Assembly (NCBI GenBank): GCA_018267275.1
Contig: JAFDYV010000012.1
Location: forward strand, 1-64,000
Source of the DNA: Bacteroidota bacterium
GTDB taxonomy: Bacteria; Bacteroidota; Bacteroidia; Cytophagales; Cyclobacteriaceae
DNA: 64,000 bases
Reading direction: 5' to 3'
Part shown: one piece after another, positions 32,893-42,400 of the stretch
Layout: the number at the start of each line of letters is the position of its first letter
How positions within the stretch are numbered: position 1 is the stretch's first letter
Made by a program: the position numbers and the translations under genes
Notes under the pieces: model-generated
What the model was told of the DNA's origin: nothing
The model's database searches: none
The model's input: only the letters and a program-made list of their open reading frames with translations

Positions 32893-33388
32893 ATTGAGTG
32901 GGCAATTTAAAACCCAGGTTTTCCGCACACCAGAAAATGGAAACTATGTAGTAACGGCCTTCGTCTCTGAATAGTTGAATAGAATTGATGCCGCGATTGG
33001 TCACGGGTCCAGTGCGTGTCTCACGTGTTTCGTACGTACTGAAGACGTGCACTATAGTTCCATATTCTTCTGTATTTCGATGCAACTCTTTTTCGAAGAA
33101 ACCGGTGGCAATGCGCGACTGAAACAGTTGAACGTATTCTTCGGGTGTCATTGGCTTGGTGATCAACTTTCCTTTTTCATCTTTTCGTGTAGGAATGAGT
33201 CGAGCCTCGGCCTTGAACAGGTTCTTGAAGCGATCCCAATCACGACTAGTATTGGGCTCGCCAGAGATCACATCGTACAAAGCAGCAATAATGCCGTCAA
33301 TGGACTGCACGTCTTTCGAGTAGTCTTTTGATTGCGAAAGAGTTTTTAAACTGACTAAGCTCAGCACTACCAATGCAACTATCTTCAT
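32882..33388 (-). CDS. Secreted NTF2/SnoaL-like protein
   Basis: 168 residues with signal peptide MKIVALVVLSLVSLKTLSQ. The mature part follows an NTF2-like cone: DGIIAALYDVISGEPNTSRDWDRFKNLF, then MTPEEYVQLFQ, then strands IVHVFSTYE and NSIQLFRDEGRYYIVSIFWC. No enzyme activity can be assigned. Its last 11 nt overlap the M20 gene, so the two are translationally coupled. Confidence 0.75.
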   Translation of the reverse strand: MKIVALVVLSLVSLKTLSQSKDYSKDVQSIDGIIAALYDVISGEPNTSRDWDRFKNLFKAEARLIPTRKDEKGKLITKPMTPEEYVQLFQSRIATGFFEKELHRNTEEYGTIVHVFSTYETRETRTGPVTNRGINSIQLFRDEGRYYIVSIFWCAENLGFKLPTQYEK

Positions 33389-33437
33389 AAAATTCCTTCT
33401 TTTACCAAAAGCTATTGCCGACCTTCTTCATTCGAGT

Positions 33438-34622
33438 TTAGTCTAACGCCTTTACACCGGGCAAAACTTTTCCCTCAAAGTATTCAAGCAACGCACCGCC
33501 ACCTGTAGATACATAGCTTACTTTTTCCTCGAAGCCAAATTGCGCAACCGCTGCCGCGGAATCGCCACCACCGATCAAACTGAATGCTCCGTTAGAAGTA
33601 GCACGGACCACGGCCTCAGCTATCGACTTTGTTCCTCCTTCGAATTTGGCCATTTCAAAAACGCCCATTGGGCCATTCCACAAAATGGTTTTGGATTGCT
33701 CAACAACCTTGCTAAACACCTCACGTGCTTGCGGCCCGATGTCAAGCCCCATCCAGCCATCGGCTATAGAAGTGTTGTTGCTGATGGCGGTGTTGGCATT
33801 TGCATCAAATTTATCGGCCACTACCGAGTCGATGGGCAGATGCAATTCCACGCCCTTCGATTTTGCTTTTTGGATGAGTTCTTTGGCCAACTCTAGCTTA
33901 TCTGCCTCAACCAATGAGTTGCCGATGCTTCCGCCCAAGGCCTTGAAGAAAGTGTAGGCCATGCCACCACCAATGATTAGATGGTCAACCTTGTCAAGGA
34001 GTTTTTCGATAATCAAAATCTTGTCAGATATTTTCGCTCCGCCCATAATGGCGGTGAAAGGTTTTACGGCATTTCCCAATACCTTCTCGGCATTTGCTAA
34101 CTCAGCAGCCATTACATACCCCGCAGCTTTTTCTTTGAAGAATTGTGCCACAATGGTAGTAGAAGCATGGGCGCGGTGGGCGGTGCCGAAGGCATCATTC
34201 ACGTATACATCGCCATGTTTCGATAGTTTTTCCGCGAATCCCACATCACCTTTTTCTTCTTGCTTGTAGAAACGCAAATTTTCGAGCAGCAATACTTCAC
34301 CTGGCTTTAGGCTAGCAGATAGTTTGTACGCTTCTTCACCTATGCAATCGGGAGCAAATTTCACCGACACGCCCAATAATGCTTCTGTAGTCTTGATTGT
34401 GTGCCGCAGCGAATATTTGTCTTCTGGCCCTTCCTTGGGTCGTCCCAAGTGCGACATCAATATGCAACTGCCACCATCCTTCAATATCTTTTTCAGGGTC
34501 GGAATAGTGGCGCGAATGCGGTTGTCGTCCGTTACATTGAATGATTTGTCGAGCGGCACATTAAAATCTACTCTGATCAATGCGCGCTTGTTATTGAAGT
34601 TAAGTTGATCGATTGTTTTCAT
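33438..34622 (-). CDS. pgk: Phosphoglycerate kinase
   Basis: 394 residues. It makes ATP from 1,3-bisphosphoglycerate. Start RALIRVDFNVPLD; HLGRPKEGP; the basic patch around AFGTAHRAHAST; hinge TAIMGGAKISDKI; nucleotide loop NGPMGVFE; end GGGDSAAAV and VSTGGGALLEY. Length is typical. It lies 103 nt downstream of pfkA on the same strand, so both glycolytic genes may be co-transcribed. Confidence 0.97.
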   Translation of the reverse strand: MKTIDQLNFNNKRALIRVDFNVPLDKSFNVTDDNRIRATIPTLKKILKDGGSCILMSHLGRPKEGPEDKYSLRHTIKTTEALLGVSVKFAPDCIGEEAYKLSASLKPGEVLLLENLRFYKQEEKGDVGFAEKLSKHGDVYVNDAFGTAHRAHASTTIVAQFFKEKAAGYVMAAELANAEKVLGNAVKPFTAIMGGAKISDKILIIEKLLDKVDHLIIGGGMAYTFFKALGGSIGNSLVEADKLELAKELIQKAKSKGVELHLPIDSVVADKFDANANTAISNNTSIADGWMGLDIGPQAREVFSKVVEQSKTILWNGPMGVFEMAKFEGGTKSIAEAVVRATSNGAFSLIGGGDSAAAVAQFGFEEKVSYVSTGGGALLEYFEGKVLPGVKALD

Positions 34623-34725
34623 GAGTTGAAAGGAAGTTAGAAATCAGATTTGAAATTTATTGTTTGTTAGTTCAACGTTAGTTCTTTAAAGGTAGGGCGC
34701 TGGTTTCACCTGCCTGCAAGTCTAT

Positions 34726-35817
34726 TTAATCTCCAAAGCTGATGCCAAGCCCCCTTGCAGCTTTCACGAGGTAGCCATCTTTCGAAACGAAGTTGTAATT
34801 GGCTGTGGCTTCTTCTAATGTTACCGAGGAAACAACATTGTTTTTAAGCGTCACCATTCTGCCAAACTTCTGCTGCAGCAATAGCTCAGCAGCATGCACC
34901 CCAAAAACGGTGGCCAATACTCGGTCAAATGCTGTTGGGCTGCCGCCACGTTGCACATGCCCCAGCACGGTTTCGCGTATTTCTGCTGTGCAGCCAGCCT
35001 CTTTCAGTTGCTTTGATAGTTGAAAGGCCACGCCACCCAATCGCACATGTTCTGATCCTTGCGAGCCTTGTGAAGAAGTGATTGTTCCGTCTTTTGGCTT
35101 GGCGCCTTCTGAGATAACAATATTTACAAACCCGTGCCCATTCTTATAACGAGATTGGATCCTTCTCACTAACTTATGAATATCATATGGGATCTCGGGT
35201 ATCAGGCAAATCTCTGCGCCCCCGGCAATGGCGGTGTGCAGTGCGATCCATCCGGCATCGCGCCCCATCACTTCCATTATCATCACACGATCGTGGCTTT
35301 CGGCAGTCGTTACCAATTTGTCAAAACTATCGGTAGCAATCTGCACCGCGGTTTGAAACCCAAACGTCATATCGGTGGCCGATAAATCGTTGTCGATTGT
35401 TTTGGGTACACCAATGACGTTAAGCCCTTTTTTGAACAAAGCCTGGGAAATTTTTTGAGAGCCATCGCCCCCTATGTTGATCACAGCATCAAAACCTAGA
35501 TCTTTGATGCGCTTGATCAACTCATCGGATCGGTCAACAAATTTCACCGAGCCATCGGGTTGCTTCACCGCAAAGTTGGTTGGGTTGCCTTTGTTGGTGG
35601 TTTTTAAAATCGTGCCACCCCGCACGTGAATACCAGCAGTTCTCGAGCGTGTCAACTTGATTAACTCGGGCGGGTCGCTAAAAACACCGTTGAAGGCCTC
35701 CTTGCTTCCATATACCTCCCAGTCTTTTTCTTTTCGGATTCTCTTAGCGATTCCTCGGATTACCGCGTTTAAACCAGGGCAGTCTCCACCGCCCGTCAAT
35801 ACCAATAGCTTCTTCAT
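34726..35817 (-). CDS. pfkA: 6-phosphofructokinase, group III type
   Basis: 363 residues. TGGGDCPGLNAVIRG at the start; GGDGS near 116-120 with Gly119 at the E. coli Gly104 position; PKTIDND near 138-144 with Lys139 at the Gly124 position; MEVMGRDAGWIALH; HVQRGGSPTAFDR for fructose-6-phosphate. Gly104 favours ATP while Lys124 is typical of PPi enzymes; this pair is known from ATP-using group III enzymes of actinomycetes. The effector site of E. coli PfkA is not preserved, so regulation likely differs. ATP as donor is inferred. Confidence 0.93.
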   Translation of the reverse strand: MKKLLVLTGGGDCPGLNAVIRGIAKRIRKEKDWEVYGSKEAFNGVFSDPPELIKLTRSRTAGIHVRGGTILKTTNKGNPTNFAVKQPDGSVKFVDRSDELIKRIKDLGFDAVINIGGDGSQKISQALFKKGLNVIGVPKTIDNDLSATDMTFGFQTAVQIATDSFDKLVTTAESHDRVMIMEVMGRDAGWIALHTAIAGGAEICLIPEIPYDIHKLVRRIQSRYKNGHGFVNIVISEGAKPKDGTITSSQGSQGSEHVRLGGVAFQLSKQLKEAGCTAEIRETVLGHVQRGGSPTAFDRVLATVFGVHAAELLLQQKFGRMVTLKNNVVSSVTLEEATANYNFVSKDGYLVKAARGLGISFGD

Positions 35818-35894
35818 TCTAACTGCGTTGAGAAAATTATGCTGACAAATTACACCAAAACACCAGATGAATGATGTGCGACCGCAATTAATTT

Positions 35895-36848
35895 TTAGCC
35901 TGCAGCGGCACGCCTCAAGCGGTCGTTAATAGCGCGACCTAAATCGAATTCGGGCACGGGTTCCGCCAAGATGATTGGGGCATCTGTTTGATCGAGTGCG
36001 CGCAGCATGCCAAAAAGGTTTTGTGCAGCTTCCGCCAAGTTGCCCGATGGTGTAAGTATCCTTTGCCGTGTATCGTCAACCAAATTTCTCTTCGTTTTGT
36101 AGGCAAGCACGGCAGCCGATGAACCGTGTTCTGCAATCAAAGCGTCAAGGTTGCCGAGTAAAAGCCTTTTGCGGGGCGCATAGTGGCTGTGCAATAGTCC
36201 GGGCGCCACGGGGTTTGACGATGTGTTCAGTCGCACTTCTACAGGGCCTATTACATCCTCCAACTTTTCTAAACTCAAACCGCCCAGGCGGTATACAACT
36301 AATTGAGACCCATCAAAACCTACAATGGTAGACTCAATACCAACTTTGCATTCTCCGCCATCTAATATGTAAGGTATTTTAGTGCCAAGCTGATCTTGTA
36401 CATGAGTTGGAGTGGTTGGGCTGATATACCCAAACGGATTAGCACTTGGTGCAGCCAAAGGAAAAGGCAATGCTCGCAATAATTGGCGTGTCAGTAAATG
36501 GTCTGGACAGCGAATGCCCACCGTTTCCAGGCCGGACGTTACCAAATCAGGGATTACATTGTTTCTGGGTAGCAACAAAGTGAGCGGACCAGGCCAAAAT
36601 TGTTTAGCAAGAATCTTTGCTTTATCAGGAACAGACAAAGTCCATTGCTGGATCGAAACGAAGTCGGGCACATGGATGATTAATGGATCGAAAAACGGCC
36701 GATCCTTAACCGAAAAAATCTTGGCAACGGTATCACCGCGCAGTGCATTACCCGCCAACCCGTACACCGTTTCTGTCGGGATGGCAACCAATTCGCCACT
36801 TTGCAAAAAAGAGATGGCCGGATGGATATCTGAGCTGATGGTAGCCAC
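35895..36848 (-). CDS. tsaC: L-threonylcarbamoyladenylate synthase (Sua5 type)
   Basis: 317 residues from GTG. The YrdC domain (about 10-195) has IPTETVYGLAGNA, IFSVKDRPFFDPLIIHV, GPLTLLLP, IRCPDH, and APSANPFG. The C-terminal Sua5 domain (about 210-317) is introduced by APGLLHSHYAPRKRL. It makes threonylcarbamoyl-AMP for the t6A37 modification of ANN-decoding tRNAs. The Nudix gene ends 12 nt upstream, suggesting one transcript. Confidence 0.92.
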   Translation of the reverse strand: MATISSDIHPAISFLQSGELVAIPTETVYGLAGNALRGDTVAKIFSVKDRPFFDPLIIHVPDFVSIQQWTLSVPDKAKILAKQFWPGPLTLLLPRNNVIPDLVTSGLETVGIRCPDHLLTRQLLRALPFPLAAPSANPFGYISPTTPTHVQDQLGTKIPYILDGGECKVGIESTIVGFDGSQLVVYRLGGLSLEKLEDVIGPVEVRLNTSSNPVAPGLLHSHYAPRKRLLLGNLDALIAEHGSSAAVLAYKTKRNLVDDTRQRILTPSGNLAEAAQNLFGMLRALDQTDAPIILAEPVPEFDLGRAINDRLRRAAAG

Positions 36849-36860
36849 TAATTGTGCAAG

Positions 36861-37412
36861 TTAGGTTTGCTGGTGCAGTTTGCGTTGCTGTATTTTCTCC
36901 ACCATACGCAGCACCGATCTTTCGTTGGTCATGTTTTTGATTTGATCAAAGTCAAACCAGCGGACATCGTGCGATTCATCGCTTACTACAACTGATTGGC
37001 CGTCTTTCGCTACTAGAAGATAACGCACATCGTAATGGTAGTGTGCTGGAAATTCTTTTCGCGCGGGTATCAAATGTATGTCGATATCATAAATTTCTTG
37101 ATTTGCAAAGAAATGACCAATTCCCGTTTCCTCTTGTGCTTCGCGCAATGCTACAGAAAATACATCTACTACACCATCGGCATGGCCGCCCGGCTGAACC
37201 CATTTGTTCAACTTTGCATGATGCACCAATAGCGCTTGAGTTTGCGCTTCATTTAGCACCCAAGCAGACCCGGTGATATGGCCGGGTAAGTGCGTGCGCA
37301 AAAACGCATTGGGGTGTTCCAATAGCGACTGAAATAATGGAATAAAGGAGGACTCCTCTTGGCTGTATTGGTAATGACTTAGCGCAAGCAAAAGATGTTG
37401 CCTGCCAATCAT
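36861..37412 (-). CDS. Nudix hydrolase
   Basis: 183 residues. The Nudix box begins at about residue 74 as GGHADG and continues VFSVALREAQEETGI, with the metal-binding REAQEE. The preceding QALLVHHAKLNKWVQPGG is typical of family members acting on nucleoside diphosphate derivatives. The exact substrate is unknown. Its start overlaps the stop of the upstream secreted protein gene by 4 nt, and tsaC follows. Confidence 0.85.
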   Translation of the reverse strand: MIGRQHLLLALSHYQYSQEESSFIPLFQSLLEHPNAFLRTHLPGHITGSAWVLNEAQTQALLVHHAKLNKWVQPGGHADGVVDVFSVALREAQEETGIGHFFANQEIYDIDIHLIPARKEFPAHYHYDVRYLLVAKDGQSVVVSDESHDVRWFDFDQIKNMTNERSVLRMVEKIQQRKLHQQT

Positions 37413-37765
37413 TGGATAACGATAGTCACTTTGTTGAACTTGCCGTCTTCCAGTTTTCCAATCTTTTCGCCACCACCGGTGTTATCTTTGTCTCCTTTTT
37501 TTACCAAAACAAAATAGGCAATGGGCTTCAGCTTCTTAAAACGAAAAACACCTTTTGCATCTGTCGCCCCTTCGGCCACAGCGTTCTTTTCTTGGTTATA
37601 ATTTTCCTCACTTTCAAAAAGTTTGATCGAAGCGCCCTCTACTGTGTTGCCTAGTTCATCGCGTACGGTAACCGTCAATGATGTATTGAACAACTGGGGT
37701 GGGGCAGCCGCTACCAACTGAAAAAAGAGGATTGCCAATGACAGTATTGTAAGAGACTTTTTCAT
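37409..37765 (-). CDS. Small secreted protein with carboxypeptidase-regulatory-like fold
   Basis: 118 residues. Signal peptide LTILSLAILFFQLVAAAP. The mature part has the CarbopepD_reg pattern: LTVTVRDELGNTVEGASIKLFES, then GATDAKGVFRFKKLKPIAYFVLV. This beta-sandwich usually serves as a prealbumin-like module in secreted proteins; here it stands alone. Function unknown. It starts the operon with the Nudix and tsaC genes. Confidence 0.75.
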   Translation of the reverse strand: MKKSLTILSLAILFFQLVAAAPPQLFNTSLTVTVRDELGNTVEGASIKLFESEENYNQEKNAVAEGATDAKGVFRFKKLKPIAYFVLVKKGDKDNTGGGEKIGKLEDGKFNKVTIVIQ

Positions 37766-37801
37766 ATTTTCATTTTTCGATTTTACTGTTGGTTGAAATT
37801 T

Positions 37802-39391
37802 TTAGTTATTAGTTAGAATGTGTTTTGCATAGTTTACCTTCCAATGATCCATTGTTTTCAAGTGAAGTGACATTCGCTTTTTAAAACCGGCAAAGTTTCT
37901 TTTTTCTTTTTGCGTCCACACCACTTCGGCAAATGCCCAAGCCCGCGGGTAGGCCATGTACTCGAGTTGCGCATCGCTGCTGATGTATTCGGTCCACAGG
38001 TTTACCTGCGCTCCCATTATGAATTTCTGTTCTTCGCTTGACAATTGCGTAGGTAATGGCTCGTAACTATATACTTCCTCTACTGTTGTCATGCCGCCAA
38101 TTGCCAAGGGTTCATTTTTGGGCTCGGCCTGATAGTGATCCAAGTAGCACCAATTTTCGGGGGTCATTATCACTTCGTGTTGCTGCTTGGCAGCAGCAAT
38201 CCCACCTGCTTCTCCACGCCAGCTCATTACGGTGGCATTGGGTGCCAATCCGCCTTCTAATATCTCATCCCATCCAATGATGCGCTTGCCTTTGCTGTTT
38301 ACATATTTTTCAATGCGTTGAATAAAATAGCTCTGGAGTTGGTGCTCGTCCTTCAATCCTTCTTTTTTGATGCGAGCCTGGCAGTTAGGGCATTTTTTCC
38401 AGCGCTCTTTCGGGCACTCATCTCCACCCACGTGAATATATTGACCGGGGAACAGTGCCATCACTTCGTCCAAAACAGATTGCAGAAACTCAAATGTTTC
38501 TTCTTTGCCAGCGCAGAAAACATCGTCAAATACTCCCCATTTGGTGGCGGCTTGGTAAGGGCCGCCCGTGCAGCCCAATTGCGGATATGCAGAAAGGGCC
38601 GCCAACGCATGCCCCGGCATTTCGATTTCCGGAACAATGGTAACAAAGCGTGCGGCAGCATACTTCACCACTTCTTTGATTTCGTCTTGCGTGTAAAAGC
38701 CACCGTAACTTTTTCCATCATACTTTTGAGGTTTACTATTGTAGTGGCCGATGAGTGTTTCGTTGCGGTGTGACGCCACCTCTTGCAACTTGGGGTACTT
38801 CTTGATGGCAATGCGCCAACCCTGATCGTCAGTCAAGTGCCAATGAAATCGATTCATTTTGTGGTGTGCGAGCAAGTCAATGTATTTTTTGATTTGCCGC
38901 ACGCTGAAGAAGTGTCGGCTCACATCTAAATGCATTCCTCTATATTGAAATCGCGGGTAGTCTTTGATCTCAACATAAGGTAAGTCAAGTTGCTCGCCAT
39001 GCGGGGGGAGCAGTTGAATCAGCGTTTGCACCCCATAAAATAACCCAACACTTTGGGTTGCGCGGATGGCGGCCCCTTTCTCGTTTACAGAGATTTCATA
39101 GTATGCTTCGGGCAGTAGTGTGTCTGGCAGCATTCTGACCAGCGTAATGGGTCGGGTTTCGCGTGTTTTTGGAGCGAACGTAACGTTTACTTTCCGCTCT
39201 TTGAGGTAATCGACTAAGAACTGTCCTATGTTTTGGTCTTCGATAGACAATGCCTCTATCACTACCGTCTTGGGAATTACAAACTTCTTCGTTCCCCAAT
39301 TTACTTGTGCAGGTTGAGGCACAAGGGCACTCTCAATTTGCGCCCATAATGAAGACGAGATCAAACAAGAAATGATCAGCCAACGGTACAT
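37802..39391 (-). CDS. Beta-N-acetylhexosaminidase, GH20
   Basis: 529 residues with signal peptide (MYRWLIISCLISSSLWAQ). An N-terminal GH20b domain (about 20-140) is followed by the GH20 barrel (about 145-500). The segment YRGMHLDVSRHFF starts the barrel. WHLTDDQGWRI is a substrate motif, and HVGGDECPKERW contains the catalytic Asp-Glu pair. It removes terminal GlcNAc or GalNAc from chitin fragments, glycans or peptidoglycan. A promoter with a 10-bp inverted repeat sits at its 5' end. Confidence 0.92.
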   Translation of the reverse strand: MYRWLIISCLISSSLWAQIESALVPQPAQVNWGTKKFVIPKTVVIEALSIEDQNIGQFLVDYLKERKVNVTFAPKTRETRPITLVRMLPDTLLPEAYYEISVNEKGAAIRATQSVGLFYGVQTLIQLLPPHGEQLDLPYVEIKDYPRFQYRGMHLDVSRHFFSVRQIKKYIDLLAHHKMNRFHWHLTDDQGWRIAIKKYPKLQEVASHRNETLIGHYNSKPQKYDGKSYGGFYTQDEIKEVVKYAAARFVTIVPEIEMPGHALAALSAYPQLGCTGGPYQAATKWGVFDDVFCAGKEETFEFLQSVLDEVMALFPGQYIHVGGDECPKERWKKCPNCQARIKKEGLKDEHQLQSYFIQRIEKYVNSKGKRIIGWDEILEGGLAPNATVMSWRGEAGGIAAAKQQHEVIMTPENWCYLDHYQAEPKNEPLAIGGMTTVEEVYSYEPLPTQLSSEEQKFIMGAQVNLWTEYISSDAQLEYMAYPRAWAFAEVVWTQKEKRNFAGFKKRMSLHLKTMDHWKVNYAKHILTNN

Positions 39392-39395
39392 GACA

Positions 39396-39420
39396 GGTAG
39401 TTTTAGTGGTTAAAACTACC
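39396..39420. repeat. Inverted repeat overlapping the hexosaminidase promoter
   Basis: GGTAGTTTTA (39396-39405) and its perfect complement (39411-39420), 5-nt loop. It covers the -7 box of the minus-strand promoter and begins 4 nt before the ATG. It is either an operator or a 5' hairpin. Confidence 0.5.
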
Positions 39421-39441
39421 AAAACAACACAAATACCCAAA
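39411..39441 (-). promoter_or_regulatory. Hexosaminidase promoter
   Basis: TTTG (39438-39441), exactly 19 nt, TAGTTTTA (39411-39418; last base deviates from TAnnTTTG). The spacing is ideal. Confidence 0.5.
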
Positions 39442-39451
39442 ACGAAGATAC

Positions 39452-42400
39452 CTAGCGCAGCAACACCACGCCACCTCGTTGCTCTTTTACACCGTCTTGT
39501 GGGCGGAAGGAGCTTTGGTAACGGATCACGTAAGTATAGGTCCCGCCAGGTAACGGCTGCCCGGGATTGTTGTTATAGCCACCATTCCATTTAAAGCCAC
39601 GGTCTTTCGATTGAAAGACCAACTCACCCCAACGGTTGTAGATCGCCACTTCAAAGTTGTCAGTGACGAAAAAGCTGTAGACAAAAAATTCTTTATTGGA
39701 GTAAGTGCCCAAGCGCGTGGTGTATTGCACATCGCTGCCTGGACGGAATGCATTAGGGCCAACAATCTTGGGTAGACATTCATTCAGTACTTCCGTCTCG
39801 TCAGCGTTAACACAACCAAATGAGTTAGTCAAATCAACACGGTACAATCCTTCGCTGGTAGCGGTAAAGATTTGATTGGTATAGCCCAACGTGTTGCCAT
39901 CCTTGAACCAATTGTAGGATACAAATCGGCCGGGGTTTAAATCTACCTGATTGGTTGCCGGGTCTAAATTATCGCGGTCGGCACAAATAATCGCCCGATC
40001 GATCAGTTGCCCAAGCGGTATCGGTGCTTTTATGATTTGAATATTTGCATCGGCAAAACAAGTTGCTTTGGAAACCCTCACTCGGTAGGTGCCTGCGTTG
40101 TTTTGGCTCAGCGTGGCACTGGTGGCGTTGGCGATCGGGGTGGTGTTGTTGTTAAAAAACCAGGAATAAGTGACACCTGTAGCGCTGGTGCCTGCAGTGA
40201 GCGTAAAATCCCTTCCGTCATCACACGCTTGCGTGGCGGTGAGCGTGGCGTCAACGGGGCCGCTCACTTGCACTGCCTTGGCAGCAGACCGAACCACACA
40301 TCCGTTTGATGCATCTACAACTTCAACTGCAAATTGCACCCCGTCATCGGCAGTTGTTACCGTAACTTGATTGCCACCCAGTGGCACAAGAACACCAGCA
40401 CGGTACCATCGGTAGGTGAAGGCACCTACAGGAGTCGCACTTAACAAGACACTTGTAGCGCATCCATCTGACTGCGTGAAGTTTGGTGTGAGTGGGCCGT
40501 TGTAATTAATGGTAATTGAATTAGTGACGATACAGCCGGAGGCGAGGGTTACATCGACCCGATAGGTGCCGCCAGTAGTTACCGTTAAAGGATTACCCGC
40601 CACTGTGCTCCCACCGGGCAGCGTCCAGTTGAAAGCGGTGCCACCGCTAGTCACTTGTAAGTTGGCAGGATTTACGCAAAGGTTTGGTTGAATGACCGGA
40701 GGCGTTACCGTAGTCGAAATAGTCTGAGGAAACACAAAAGTACAGCCGGTGCCGCCATTGTCGCGCACCTGAATTTGATAGTCACCCACAGGCAAAGTTG
40801 CGATGTTGCTTGCCTGCGGGCCGACCACAGGACCTCCAGCAACAGGCGTAAAAGTATATTGCAGCGCACCCACCGTAGGACCAGCCGTGGACACCGTTAC
40901 GACCGAAGGATCACAATTTGTAAACGTGGCAGATGCTGTGAAAGCAGCATCTACCAATCCGAAGGCATTTGAGATCGTACAGCCTGATACTTGATCGGTT
41001 ACGATTCCCGAATACGTTCCTGACACCCGTCCCGCAAAAGGCCCTAATGTGGCAGGTGCATTTTGATCAATACCAGTTTGGTTAAAAGATGGCCCTGAAA
41101 CAAAATAAGAGTACGGGCCGCCAGTTGGTGTGGTGGCATTGAGCGTAACCGTGAGCGAGCCGTTCGCGGCCCCGCACGTAGGATTTACACCTGACAAAGT
41201 GAAAGATGGAGAGACTTTGACAGTTATGGTTCTGTTTGCAGTAGCAACGCAATTGGTGACGGGATCCGTAACGGTAACACCGTAAGTAAGAACTGCGGGG
41301 GTCGTTGTATCAACAGCTTGCGTCTGTGATGTGTTGCCATTGGGCGCTCCATTAAGCGTCCATAGGTAGTTCAAGCCAATATTTTGGGCATCTAAGTTGG
41401 CAACCGAATTATTCTGGCAAACTTCCGTGGGCGGCCCAAGGTTCAACACCGGGCGATTGTTAGCAACAATGGTAGCTGCGTTTGCTGCGCACCCATTGGC
41501 GTCAACAGTGCTTACGGTATAGCGTCCTACGTTATTGACGTTTATCGTTCGTGAGGATGCGCCCGTGTTCCATGCATAACGGGATGCTGGGCCCGCATCT
41601 AGCACAAGTGGCCCGTTGCACAATGAGATCGCTAGTGGTATCGTGGGTCGCGGTGCGGGCGGATTAATTTTTACCTGACGTACGAGGGTGGTATCTAATC
41701 CGCAGCGGTTTGTCAGCCGCATGGAGACGGTGTACGTGCCTGGCGCAGCGTAAACATGGCTGGGTGCAGAAACGGTGCTTCCGGCACCATCTCCAAATGC
41801 CCACTGAAACTTGTCAATGGCATCGGTTGGTGTGCCATTGAACTTCGTAGTATCGCCCAAGCAAATGCCTGTGAACGTAAAGCTCGGACCTCCAAAGCCG
41901 TTGCCTTGTTGCTGTACAAAGTTCGGTAAGCCCAGCCTGCTGTTGGTGCCAGCCGCTAACGCGAAGCCCGTAATAGTGCCCAGTGATGTGAGCCGCAACG
42001 TGTCTTCATCTGCCCGAAAATTTCCCAGTGTGTTGTTGTTAGTGGCATCATTATATGCCATATAAATCTGTCCATCTGGCCCTACCTGCAACGCACCCAG
42101 TTCATTCGGTTTGCTCACTTTTTGTTTGAATCGAACGCGCTCTAATGAGTCGATAGAATATTCAAACAACTCGGAAGGAGAGGGATTGCCCTTGACGGTA
42201 GCAAACAACTTCCTTCCACCCGGTGAGAATTCGATTCCATATACTTGGCCGTTGGGCTGGTTCATGTCAACTTTTCTGTAATTGCGCAAAACACCGGTGG
42301 TGTCGTTCAATTGAAATAATTCTAAAATATTGCTAGTGCCTGGTGTGGAAAGTGCTACTGCCAAATTGCTGCGAGGTCCTAACTTCATGTAGCCTTGACC

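Noticed and set aside
34640..34720. Possible fourth heptamer array between pgk and pfkA
   Set aside because: GTTAG/ATTTG-like words recur but do not hold a clear 7-bp phase or an inverted centre.
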